The notes beneath the pieces were generated by a model that was given only the letters and a program-made list of their open reading frames with translations, was not told the DNA's origin and searched no databases. A DNA stretch of 64,000 bases from Sutterella massiliensis (GTDB taxonomy: Bacteria; Pseudomonadota; Gammaproteobacteria; Burkholderiales; Burkholderiaceae_F). Where the stretch lies: positions 62,001 to 126,000 of the forward strand of contig NZ_JACJJC010000006.1 of the NCBI RefSeq assembly GCF_016899755.1, written 5' to 3'. Shown in pieces: positions 47,498-57,203 of this stretch (the stretch's first letter is position 1; the number at the start of each line of letters is the position of its first letter). A program made the translations under genes and the position numbers.

Positions 47498-47551
47498 AAA
47501 AAAACGAAGCTGCGCGTTGCCCGCCAGGGCTCACTTGCGCGAAAGCTTCGT
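47498..47551 (-). terminator. Terminator-like hairpin in the autotransporter leader (attenuator)
   Basis: On the minus strand ACGAAGCT (47551-47544) plus GCGC pairs with GCGC plus AGCTTCGT (47511-47504), followed by seven Ts (47504-47498). It lies between the predicted transcription start (about 47551) and the Shine-Dalgarno, so the first roughly 55 nt of RNA would form an intrinsic terminator. Confidence 0.6.
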
Positions 47552-47568
47552 CGTGAAATTCTGCATAT

Positions 47569-47579
47569 CCCCCCCCCCC
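47569..47579 (-). repeat. Poly-G tract (11) in the autotransporter promoter
   Basis: Eleven consecutive C on the plus strand (G on the coding strand). The tract lies 5 nt downstream of the FNR box and 5 nt upstream of a -10-like CAGAAT (47563-47558). It sets the spacing between activator/-35 and -10, so length changes by slippage should alter transcription. Confidence 0.8.
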
Positions 47580-47584
47580 TCAAT

Positions 47585-47598
47585 TTGATCTTTATCAA
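47585..47598 (-). promoter_or_regulatory. FNR box (perfect consensus) of the autotransporter promoter
   Basis: TTGATAAAGATCAA on the minus strand exactly matches TTGAT-N4-ATCAA. Its centre (47591.5) is about 41 bp upstream of the start expected from the -10 CAGAAT, the class II activator position. An overlapping TTGAGG (47583-47578) could act as a poor -35, only 14 bp from the -10 at the present tract length. Confidence 0.75.
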
Positions 47599-48284
47599 AT
47601 ATATATAGCAAACACCCTATGTTGCTAAAACAAACAACACTCGCGGGTTAAGCCGAATAGACAAACTTTCTTTCTGACGATTTTGGGTTTAAACCGAAGC
47701 ACGCAAAATTGAAATCAGACTCTGATTTATTTTTTTGTGTTACATAGGATTACATATAAATAGAAGCGAATTTAAACGAAAAAACTTCTTTAAATTACCG
47801 TTTACATCAACCGAAAATATGACTGAATGCTCAAATAACTATGAGGGCATCAACCTCTATATAAATCTTGTTCTAATGGGCTCTTTTCTCGGCGAACTAA
47901 GTTGCTTTTTCAGCACTAGTTTGATCGTTATTGCCACCCCCTAATTTGATCAGCGAAATGAGAAATAACCACCCACTAAAACCGTCAGTTCATCCTTAAA
48001 TTGATCGAAATATGCCTGCTATCCATCCCCCTCGCCTCCGTCGAATTAAGGTGCGATCCGACCTTCGGTCACCTCGGTCAAAGACCACCGTTTTTTTTCG
48101 ACACGGAAATCTCGTAATTGAAGAAATGGACCGCGAACAACGATCGCGATACGCTGAAAACCCACCGCACGTGCCAAGTCTCCATTTAAGGGCTGCACCC
48201 AGCGAAGAAAGGGTTGCAGCTATGAAGCTGCCCCCCCTTCTTTATTGAACTTGATCGAATCGCATTGGGTCCGCCCGTTCGCAT
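47599..48284. other. AT-rich intergenic segment with repeated TTGATC half-sites
   Basis: About 690 bp of low-GC DNA without a supportable gene. TTGATC occurs in the same orientation at 47921, 47946, 48001 and 48251, besides the copy in the FNR box (47585). Two of these also follow a C-run (CACCCCC at 47934-47940; seven C at 48231-48237), as the promoter copy does. It looks like a decayed or multi-copy promoter region. Confidence 0.4.
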
Positions 48285-48650
48285 TCAGTCGTCGCTCGCA
48301 GCGGACGCCCGAAGCATCCACTTCTTGCAGGTCGCGGGCGATATGCCCGTTCTTCTTCGCAATTCCGCCCAAGAAACGCCCGATTTACGCAGCGCAACGA
48401 CTTTTGCCTTGAAGGCCTCGTCGTAGCGGTACTGCTTCTCGGTGAGTTTCTCGGAGAATTGTCCCTGCGCGTACAGCCGCGACCAGTCTCTCACCGTGTA
48501 GATCGAGAGACCGAGTACCTTGGCGACTGTTCGATAGCCCATTCCCTTCGAAAACAAAAGCGCCGCAAACGTCCGCTTCTGGTCCGACGGAAAATCGGGG
48601 CGAAATCGCACCGTCTCGATCCGATCGCCGTTGTCGATCGAATCGGTCAT
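48285..48650 (-). CDS. Small two-HTH protein, paralogue of the protein at 43388
   Basis: A protein of 121 residues with the same layout as its paralogue: a first HTH around ALLFSKGMGYRTVAKVLGLS and YTVRDW, a linker with KQYRYDEAF, and a second HTH in VVALRKSGVSWAELRRRT with ATCKKWML. Basic, soluble, no signal. It resembles the HTH half of IS transposases but carries no DDE domain, and no terminal repeats or target duplications are visible. It lies downstream of the giant adhesin gene on the same strand, separated by two hairpins. The start at 48650 (MTDSIDNGD) has a weak GAGG upstream. Regulatory function is inferred only. Confidence 0.7.
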   Translation of the reverse strand: MTDSIDNGDRIETVRFRPDFPSDQKRTFAALLFSKGMGYRTVAKVLGLSIYTVRDWSRLYAQGQFSEKLTEKQYRYDEAFKAKVVALRKSGVSWAELRRRTGISPATCKKWMLRASAASDD

Positions 48651-48677
48651 GGCGCGCGTCCTCGTTGTCGGATGCGA

Positions 48678-48725
48678 TGCCCTTCGGAAAGCGCAGAAAA
48701 GAGGCGCTGCGCTTTCCGAAGGGCA
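48678..48725. repeat. 19-bp perfect inverted repeat upstream of the HTH gene
   Basis: TGCCCTTCGGAAAGCGCAG (48678-48696) and its exact complement (48707-48725) flank a 10-nt loop, 27 bp upstream of the HTH start. No T-run follows on the minus strand (GCATCGCATCC), so this is not an ordinary terminator. It could be an operator, an mRNA structure, or a remnant of a mobile element end. Confidence 0.6.
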
Positions 48726-48820
48726 CCGCACCCGCAGTGACGGAGTCTGCTCCGAACGTCTGCGGGGCTGCCCCCGCAAACGCATCAGAACAGAGTCGCT
48801 AACTATTCGCTTTGCCCCGA

Positions 48821-48848
48821 GCGACGCTTCTCATATGGGAAGCGTCGC
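48821..48848 (-). terminator. Hairpin after the giant adhesin gene
   Basis: GCGACGCTTC (48821-48830) and GAAGCGTCGC (48839-48848) form a 10-bp perfect stem with an 8-nt loop, 16 nt after the adhesin stop. No U-tract follows, so termination would be inefficient or Rho-assisted. Confidence 0.45.
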
Positions 48849-48863
48849 CCGAGAGTCATGCGA

Positions 48864-51800
48864 TTAGAAGCGATAACGCGCGTTGAGACCGAAGGTCACG
48901 TTGCCGTCGCGGCTGCCGCCCGTCGAGAAGCCGAGGTTGCCACCGAACGCCATGTTGTCCTTTTCGGCAGAAATGCCGATGCGGACGGCGCCCGTGAGAT
49001 CGTCGGCGAACTCGGTATTGACGACGTCTTCAGCCGTGAGACCGTTGGCCGTGATCGTCGTATCGACATCCTTGTCGCCGGCAACCGGCGTCACGGAGAA
49101 GTCGATAACGCCGCGGCCGGTCCAGCCCGACTTCGTCTCAGTCGTACCCTGGAAGGCTACGCCAATCGGGAATTGAACCTGCGTGACGGAGTCGGTGTCG
49201 TAGTCAAAGGCGTCCTGGTGGGCCATCTTCGACTTTTCATCCGACGTATCCATCCAGACGGCGCGAACGCCGACATACGGAACAGCCTGCACGCTCTTGC
49301 TCAGCGCAATGTTGTATTCGCCCTTGAGGCCGAGCGTGTAGATGTCGTTCTGAACGTCCATCGTGTGCTTGCCCTGCTTGGCGCCGAGCGCACCCGGCAG
49401 CGACTGTTCGAGGTCGGAGTCGATGCGCGTGTACGCGAGCGAACCGATGAAGTTGAAGTTGCCGAACGTCTTCGCAGCGTAGAGCGCGAAGGTGTAGGCA
49501 TCCGCTTCATTGCTCGTCTTCACGGCAGAGCCGTTCGAGTCGATGTTGGCGTTCTGATAGGCAAACGCAGCGCCGTAGCGGGCGTCGCAGGAAGCCATCA
49601 GGTCAGCGCCGAGGATGAACCCGGTGTTGTAGCCGTCGAACTCGGCCGACGAACCCGAGAAGTCGTAACCGGAAGCGTCAACACGCTGACCGAGCGCATC
49701 CGCCCAGAGACGGACGCCGTCAAAGCGCTGCAGCTGGCCGTTCTTGAAGTGAACGTCTTCGTAGCTGAGGTGACGATCGGTGATGTCGAGCACGTTGCCC
49801 ACAAGCGTCATGCCCTGGACCATCACGCCGCCCGCAGCCATGATCTGCGCCGTGTCGTTGATCACTTCGGCCTGGAGGTTTTCGCTCAGGATGCCGTTTT
49901 CAATGGCACCCGCGAGGAAGCCCTTCACACCCGATTCGTTCGGCGAGCGATGCGGATCGGAGATGACTTCGTTGACGATGTTCGGGATCGCAACATCCGG
50001 GAGCTTGTCGAGAATGTTGTTCGAGCCGACCGTGATTTCGACGTTGCCGTCTTCATTTTCACGGATCGTCAGATCGACATCCCTATCACCCGTGTAAATG
50101 ATGTTTTCGTGTTCGAGCCAGCCGCCTTCGGCAAGTTCAACATCGCTGAACCCTTCGGACACGAGCGTATAGGTACCCCAACCGATCGAGGCGTCGGACA
50201 CCTGGATCTGAGCACCGTCTTCAACCTTGAAGGAGCCCTGCCCCTTGAAGAAGCCCTGATTACCGTCGTATGTCGAGGTATTGAGCTCAAGGAGAGAATC
50301 GGAACCGAACCAGACGGAGCCGCCCGCGAGCTCGACATTCGCAGCACCGTTGCCAACGGCAATGACACCTTCGCTGCCGAGATCAACCGCGTGCTCGTTC
50401 ATCTTAAAGATGCTCGAAGCTTCATGCTGCGGCTCATCAACATTGCTGAGCGTATCGGGCAGGATGTCACCGAGCGTGAAAGTTGCACCGTCGACATTGA
50501 TGCGGCCGGACATCTTGTCATTCGCCGCACTCACCTGTGCCGTTGCACCATTCGTCACCGTCAGCACGGAGCCCGCATTCATCGTCGTATTGCCGAGAAC
50601 GAAGTTACCGCCCGAAACGGAAGCCGAACCGTTAATGACGTTGCCGCCTTCACCACCGAGCGCTACGAACTGACCATCGGTTTGCGTGAAGGTGCCGCCA
50701 ATAGTCGTCGTACCATCAACGAAGGTCTTGCCACTCGATGCGAACGAACCGTTGACATCAAGACCACCATAAACCGTGAGAGTGTTCTGGTTGTCGAAGC
50801 TCTCTTCCACCGACAGGTTGCCTGCAACAGCCATCACGGCTTCGTCACCGGCATTGACCGCCTGGTTGACGGAAACGTCACCGCCGAAAACAGCCTGTCC
50901 TTGGTTGGCGAACACGCCAGTGAGCGCAGCATTGCCGCCTACAGAGAGTTCTGCATTGGCATGGTTGAAGAGAACGTCGTTGGCGGTCAGATCACCTGCC
51001 ACAACCATTGTGTTGTGGTTGTCGGACGTGCCGTTCAAAACGAGCGAACCTTCAAACTGAGCTGTGCCGTTGTTGTTGAGCGTACCGATCTGAGCCTTAC
51101 CCGCTACGATCATAACTGCGTTAGCAGCATTCGTAAGGGTCTCGATATTGGCTTCACCAAACTGGACCGAACCACTATTGGTGAGCGTACCGATTTCAGC
51201 CATACCGTTGACGACTGCAACCGCATCAGCAACGTTCGTGAAATCGTCAATAACAGCTTCATTGAACTGAGACGTGCCACTGTTGGTGAATTCGCCGATG
51301 TCAGCCTTTCCTTCGACAAGAATCCATCCTTGACCCAAATTTTCAAGGCTACCGGCCGTTAGATCCGTCGTGCGAACAATCTTTTCGTTGGAGAAATTCT
51401 CAGCAACGCTGATGCTACCAGCAGAGATCTGACCGGCATTTTCAAGGTTTTGAGCCGAGAGCTCATCCGTTACGACCAAGATGCCGTCATTGTCGACTTT
51501 ACCTGCGGAAGCGATGCTCCCTGCCTGGAACTGGGCTTTGCCACCATTCGTGATGCCATAGTCGGCATTGACCTTGCCTTTGACGGAAATAAGCCCTTGG
51601 TTCTGAATACCGTCAGCGCCGCCAACAGCGAGGTTACCGCCGACATTGATCTCGCCGCCGACCTGATTCGTGAAGTCGGTGTCGATGTTGACGTTTCCAG
51701 CAACTGCAACACGACCAACGGAGCTATCGTCGGCCAAATTATCGAATGCGAACGCGTTGAGATCGCCACTCACGCTCAGAACACCGTTGACCGAGTTCAC

Positions 51801-54800
51801 GAAAGCTACATCGGACGAGAGCGAGCCGTCAACCACAAAACCGGCACTGTTGTAGACATCACTAATCTCCGCATTGCCTTCGACCCAAAGAAGGCCACTT
51901 TCGTTCTGCAGTTGATCGACATCTATATTTTTCGTGACATGCAGGTAGCCAGCATTCGTGATTGCGCCTTCGCCATCGACGGAGCCTTCGATCGTGTAGC
52001 TACCCGAAGCGACTTCAAAGCTGCCGCTATCGAGGGTTACGCCGGCAAGTTTGCCAGCGCCCCAGCCGAGCGTAAGTACGCCGCCATTGCTTACCGAAAC
52101 GCTGCCACTCTCGCCAACGAGCGACTCGCCTTCGCCGCCCCCCACAAGCGTGAGATGCGCCTCGTTGGTAACCGTCACTTTTTCCGTGCCGTTGATACGG
52201 CCGATGCCGAAGCCCTTCGTACCGTTGGCATTATCGCCATTCATGACTAGCGAGCCGTCTTCCACGCTGAACATGCCATCGTGGAGATTTTCATCCTTGG
52301 CTTCCAGCGTTACGGCGCGCAGAACGACTTCGTTTTCGAGGCCGTCGAGCATAGCATTCGCGTCATCGACGGTAAAGATGAGATCGTCGAGCTTACCGGT
52401 GTAATGCACAGCCAGGTCGCCGCCACCCGTCCAATCAGTGCCGGCAATCTTGCCGTCAACCTGACCGACTAGAGCAGTGGAAATAAGGTTGTCGTTGAAG
52501 ATCAGATGACCGCCGTTGGTCTTGACTTCAATTCCAGTAGCAAGTTCCTCATTGATGTCGCCGACGTGGTTACCCGCAATCAGTTCGCCGACCTTGTCAG
52601 GATCTGTGATAACAGAACCAGTTACGTCGTCAACGTAGCTCACTTCATTGAAGAAATCTTCAAGAGACGTTTCCAGAGCACCGCCATTGAAGGTGATCTT
52701 CCCCGCCTGGTCAGAGAAGTTGCCAAAGTCCCCAGCAATCAGGAGACCGCCTTCGTTGAGAACGAAGTCATTCGCACCATCAACAACATCAGCACGAAGC
52801 GTGCTAAAGCCCTCACGCCAGTCACCACCGTCAAGAATCGGATCGAGTTCTCCAGTAAGCGTCGAACCGAGGACATACTCGTTGTTCGTCCCTAGCGTCT
52901 TACCCGTGCGGTCGATCTTGGCACCGTTGCTCAATTCGATCGACGAGTTCTCGAACCAAGCATCACCGATATCAAGACTCGAATCACCGCCAACCTGCTT
53001 GTACTTGACACGAGAGAAGTCGGCATCGGAAGTAGCCGTGATGTTGCCTCGGTTTTCAAGCGAGGAACCACTCTTTAGCGAGAGCGTATCGATAGCGAAC
53101 GTACCGTTCGTGACGAGCGTCGAAAGCTTTTCAGCATTAAGCGTACCGAGTGTAAAGTCGCCGTTCAGTCGTAGCTGACCGCCGCGATCGTTCGAAATGC
53201 TTGCTGCCGTATTGACGGAACCGACCGAACCGATCGTCATCGTGCCGCCGTTCGTAATAATGCCCGAACCCGAAACGCTGCCAAGCGTTGCCGTACTGCC
53301 CGTCAGATTGCGCAGAGAAGCAGAAATGCCGAAGTCGGCATTGCCGAGAATCGTCAGTGTGCCAGCATCGTTCATCAGCTGAGCACCAATGCCAAGCTGC
53401 GCACCGCTTTCAATGCGGACAGTTGCGCCAGCATTATTTCTGAAGGTACCGTTCAGGGCGAAGCTGCCTTCGCCATTCGCAGCGACCTGGCTGAAGAAAC
53501 CGTTGTTCGTGTAGACCCCGTCAATCTTCGCATTATTGACCTGTTCGGAGCCATTGTTGAGAGCACCGGTACCAACAGTAAGGTCGGTCCAAGCGGACGT
53601 GCCTTCGTTGGTATAGCTACCGGCATCACCAGTAACGGTCAACGAGACGCCAGACACAAAGCCATTGTTCTTGAACGTGCCGGTATTTTCAATGTCGCCG
53701 GCGGAAACAACAGCATTTTCACCGAACGTCATCGTCCCCGTGTTTTCCAAGTACGCGGCATCAATGTTGCCGAAACCATTCAGGTTGAACGTGCCGTGGT
53801 TTTGGAACGAATCGTCAAGAATCTCAAGAGTGTTGTTGACTGTCAACGTGCCGGTGTTCGTGAAGAACGTCTCGTCACCGATCGTGAGCGAACCGAACGT
53901 TGCCGTGCCTTCGTTACGAGCGATCAGCATGGTCCAGGAATGCTCGGCCGTGAAGTCAGCAGTATCGGCCGTGAAATTACCTTGCTGCGCGTTGACCCAC
54001 TCACCACTAGTGGTTGACACAGAATCCCAGGTAGCCGTGCCGGAGTTCGTATAGCTACCTTTGACAACCAGCATTTCACCGTCTTCAATCCCCTGATTGG
54101 TCCAGGTACCTGTAACGGTTGTCGTACCGGATGCATGGAGCTGTTGTGAAGCATTTGCCAAGCGCCCAGAGACAGTAGCGTTCTGGAGATAAAGTGTACC
54201 GCCGCTCTGGTTCTGGACGATTGCGTTGATGACGCTGCCGTCAGCAAACGTCAGCGTGCCATTACGCATGTTCGTCACCTGACCGCCGTTGACATTGCCA
54301 ATGGTCAGCGTGCCGCCATTGTTTGCGACAGTCGCACCGTCATTGCCAAGCGTCAGCGTGCCGGTAAAAGTCGCGTTACCATTCGCATCATTGCGGAAGT
54401 CGCCGTTAATGGTGGCTTCCTTGCGAACCGTGAAAACGCCGTCATTGACGAGAAGCTCGGCATTGCTTTCGAGCGACCCCATCAGGAAACGGCCGCGCAT
54501 AGGATTTTTGATGCCGCCGTCCGAATTAGAGAAACTGAAGTCATCTCCAGAAGCCTGGATCGTCACCTTTCCTGCAACGTCAACCAACCCAGTGTTCGTA
54601 AAAGATGCATCCCCCGAAAGCGTAAGCGACTGGGCATATACGATACCGTTGGACGCAAGATCCCAACCGTTGTTAACGAAGGTTTCGTTACCGATATAGA
54701 TCTCGCCAGTAGCGCGGAGTGTGCCGTTGTTGGTCAACGTGAACTGCGTTGAAGGATCGGAATCGTACGTAAGGTCGGCGACTTCCTGAGTCTCACGATA

Positions 54801-56031
54801 GTTGATCGTCCAGTCGCCCTTAACCGCGACGTCATTGCCGCCAAAATCAATCTTTGAAGTGTCATCGTTTTCATCGAGATTGATGGTGATGACACCGCCC
54901 ACTTCGTCGAATGTGAGACGACTACTATCCCCCTGAAGATCGTAGTCAGCAATCGTCAGATCGCCCGTGTTGCCGATCGTCAGCTGACTGTTGTCGATGT
55001 ACAGCCCCTCAAGATAGGATGCATCGAGAGAAACATCCTGCTTACCGGCATTGTCCACAGTCAATCGGGTTTGATTGAGGCCAGATTTCTTATCACTCGC
55101 GACCTTAATCGTCCCATTAATGTCGGCACCTGCTTCTAAACGAATGTTGATCTCGTGGGAAACGCTTTCGACATTGATGGCATTGGCGCCTTCAGCTGCG
55201 TTGATGGTGCCTTCGTTGTGAATGACAGTTTCACCGCGTGTAGAACTTTCGCTGACGCGAATGCCATCACCATCCTGAACGGTGATCGTACCTTGGTTGG
55301 TGATCAGTACTTTTTCAGTCGTGTTATTGCTGTTGTTATCGACCATCCCTGCACCACCATAAACCTCAATCGTCCCTTGATTCTTGAGGCGATTGGCGTT
55401 GGCGTTGCCCTGGGTATTTGAGACCATGCCAAGGGCATTCCAGACATAGATGGTGCCCTGATTTTGAGCAAACCCGTCATCTACGCTCATGCCCTTGACT
55501 TTATCGTCGCCATCACCCTTAACGTAGATCGTACCCTTGTTCAAAATCTGATTTTGCTGGCCCCATCCAGCAGAAAGACCGGACGCATAGCCTCCGTTGC
55601 CTTCGACATAAATAGAACCGCCCTTATCAACCTGAGCTTTTTTACCGCCAGTGGCCATCATGCCAGCGGAAGCATACTTGCCTTCGGGAATGTTCTTGCC
55701 ACTAACATAAATGACTTGATCGCCAGATCCAATATCCGTACCAGGCGTTTGAATACCGACACCAGCACCAGTCGTTTGGTCTCCGTTGACATTGACCTTA
55801 ATATCAGCCGTCTCAGAAATTTGACCCCAATCCGGCTCGTCAACAGCCAGGGCTGATGAACTAACCCCAAGAGCTAGAACACCAGAAACCGCTAAGGCAA
55901 GAGGCTTATACCCCCCCCCCCATTATTGTTTCACCTTTAGCATTTGACTGCGAATGAGAGGACTTCGTTTCCTCCACAGCCACAATCGTGCCGCGTGCCG
56001 CATTGAAAACACGGCGGAAAATCTTATTCAT
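48864..56031 (-). CDS. Giant autotransporter adhesin, phase-variable, OFF at the present poly-G length
   Basis: A type Va autotransporter, about 2388 residues when in frame. Translation starts at ATG 56031 after AAGGAAG and encodes an ESPR (MNKIFRRVFNAARGTIVAVE). At codon 37 it enters an 11-base G tract (55921-55911). With 11 G the frame continues as GTA then TAA, stopping at codon 42. With 10 or 13 G it joins the long frame beginning YKPLALAVSGVLALGVSSSA, a signal-peptide core with cleavage near ALA. The passenger is a long beta-helix-like repeat array (many NNGTL- and FTNTG-type turns) with no enzyme motif. The barrel starts near WADALGQRVDASGYDFSGSS and ends FGLNARYRF. The first downstream ATG (55661) would lack any signal. 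The gene is intact apart from the tract, so this is a switch rather than decay. Confidence 0.92.
55911..55921 (-). repeat. Poly-G tract (11) inside the adhesin signal-peptide coding region
   Basis: Eleven C on the plus strand. On the coding strand one G completes an ATG and ten remain, so the frame is +1 relative to the downstream 2348-codon frame. Tract lengths of 7, 10 or 13 restore it. This is the classic layout of translational phase variation. Confidence 0.9.
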
Positions 56032-56044
56032 GAGTTTCTTCCTT

Positions 56045-56067
56045 AAAACCCTCGAACCCTTTCGAGG
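56045..56067 (-). terminator. Short hairpin with T-run in the adhesin leader
   Basis: On the minus strand CCTCGAA (56067-56061) pairs with TTCGAGG (56056-56050), loop AGGG, followed by GTTTT just before the Shine-Dalgarno. It is weaker than the leader hairpin at 47498-47551 but in the equivalent place. Confidence 0.4.
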
Positions 56068-56367
56068 TCTCTTCATTTTATTTATGCCATTTAAGACATG
56101 CGGATTTAGATGGCAAAATACAACAATAGGATAATCCCGTCATTCTTTAACTCACACATTTAAACATAGATTAAACCGTACACCTCAGAAATATTAAAAA
56201 AGAAGTAATCGCCATTTCCTATTCAAATAGGAGCAAAAAATATTTAACTTTTATTCAAGCGTATATGCATTTTTTTATGCTTGAATACGCTTGCTGTTTA
56301 TTCAGTTTAAGTGTTTTTGTATTCCGCTCCATAAAGGAACGACAACCGTTATCTGAGAGAAAACGAA
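56068..56367. promoter_or_regulatory. Divergent AT-rich regulatory region between adhesin and fimbrial operon
   Basis: About 300 bp of AT-rich DNA with no gene. Two overlapping inverted repeats share sequence: TATTCAAGC (56252-56260)/GCTTGAATA (56279-56287), and CAAGCGTAT (56256-56264)/ATACGCTTG (56284-56292). They flank a T7 run and ATGCAT. No FNR box was found here. The structure could be a regulator site for the fimbrial promoter or alternative leader hairpins. Confidence 0.45.
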
Positions 56368-57015
56368 ATGAAGCATTTCATGCTTGCGCTTACTGCGCTC
56401 GCCGTGAGCAGCGCCGCCTGTGCTGCCGGCGACAATGACCACACCCTCTACCCGTCGACCGAAATCAACTTCGAGGGTCGCATCATTGCTCAAGCCTGCG
56501 AGATCGGCACGGACCTCAACGGCGCCCCCGTTCAGCTCGGTACGTACCCGGCCGAATATTTCAAGTCGATCAACGTGCAGACGGCACCCGTGAACTTCAA
56601 CCTCAAGCTCTCCAAGTGCCGCCTCGTCCAGACGCTCACGGGCGCCACGGACGAAATTGAAGTCGAAACGTCCTCGCTCACCTTCACGGACCAGAGCGGC
56701 GACACCCAAACCATGCCCACCTACAACCGCAATCACCTGCTCGCTCCCATTGCCGAAGCCGGCGAAACAACGGCCACCAACATCGGTGTTCTTGTGAAGT
56801 ACGCCAAGGCGGGCGAGCCCAGCGTGGACTTCGATAGCGATGACGGCTACGCGATCGTCGGTTCGTCGACCACGGTCCCTGCCAAGAACATGCGCATTGA
56901 AGAAGACGGCGTCACGATCCCCATGGCCGCAGTCATGCAGCGTGCGTCGGACGCGCAAGATGTCACGCCCGGCAAGGTCAAGGCCCGCATGAAGGTTGTC
57001 CTTCAGTACAAGTGA
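56368..57015 (+). CDS. Major fimbrial subunit (type 1 pilin family)
   Basis: A structural pilin of 215 residues, first gene of the chaperone-usher operon. The signal peptide (MKHFMLALTALAVSSAACA) is followed by the pilin N-terminal pattern INFEGRIIAQACEI. The paired cysteines are at ACEI and SKCRLV, and the C-terminal beta-strand ends VKARMKVVLQYK with the penultimate Tyr typical of donor-strand-exchanged subunits. It is slightly longer than classic FimA. A 10-bp hairpin follows, probably raising the pilin-to-chaperone transcript ratio. Confidence 0.9.
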   Translation: MKHFMLALTALAVSSAACAAGDNDHTLYPSTEINFEGRIIAQACEIGTDLNGAPVQLGTYPAEYFKSINVQTAPVNFNLKLSKCRLVQTLTGATDEIEVETSSLTFTDQSGDTQTMPTYNRNHLLAPIAEAGETTATNIGVLVKYAKAGEPSVDFDSDDGYAIVGSSTTVPAKNMRIEEDGVTIPMAAVMQRASDAQDVTPGKVKARMKVVLQYK

Positions 57016-57071
57016 TTCGCAGATCGACGGGTGATCTTTCCGATCGCCTGAAGCCTGCTTACATCAGCTTG

Positions 57072-57102
57072 GGCCGACTCGTGGAATCAACTCGAGTCGG
57101 CC
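57072..57102 (+). terminator. Intercistronic hairpin after the major pilin gene
   Basis: GGCCGACTCG (57072-57081) and CGAGTCGGCC (57093-57102) form a 10-bp perfect stem with an 11-nt loop and no long T-run. It is probably a partial terminator or 3' stabiliser separating abundant pilin mRNA from the assembly genes. A seven-C run (57170-57176) follows, upstream of the chaperone start. Confidence 0.5.
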
Positions 57103-57203
57103 GATTTGCCTCATTGACGGATCCGGTGTCTTAGAGATCATCCCGTCCGCTCGAAGCAAAGCCTCCTCGCCCCCCCAACCCGCTCCCCCGTCACCAATCA
57201 CTC

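Noticed and set aside
44063..47608. A very long plus-strand open frame antisense to the protease autotransporter
   Set aside because: It mirrors the minus-strand gene, which has an intact catalytic triad, signal and barrel; the antisense product has no recognisable domain and no promoter or Shine-Dalgarno.
47735..48248. Two small plus-strand frames (47735-47944 and 48012-48248) in the autotransporter spacer
   Set aside because: No homology, no Shine-Dalgarno, low-GC random-looking products; the region is better explained as regulatory spacer.
43388..48785. An insertion sequence or composite transposon bounded by the two HTH genes
   Set aside because: The HTH proteins are paralogues and transposase-like, but no DDE domain, terminal inverted repeats or target duplications could be found at either end, and the genes are in direct orientation.
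48864..55661. Adhesin gene starting at the first in-frame ATG after the poly-G tract (55661)
   Set aside because: That product would lack any signal peptide, while open frame continues upstream to a complete signal core and, across the G tract, to an ESPR with a Shine-Dalgarno.
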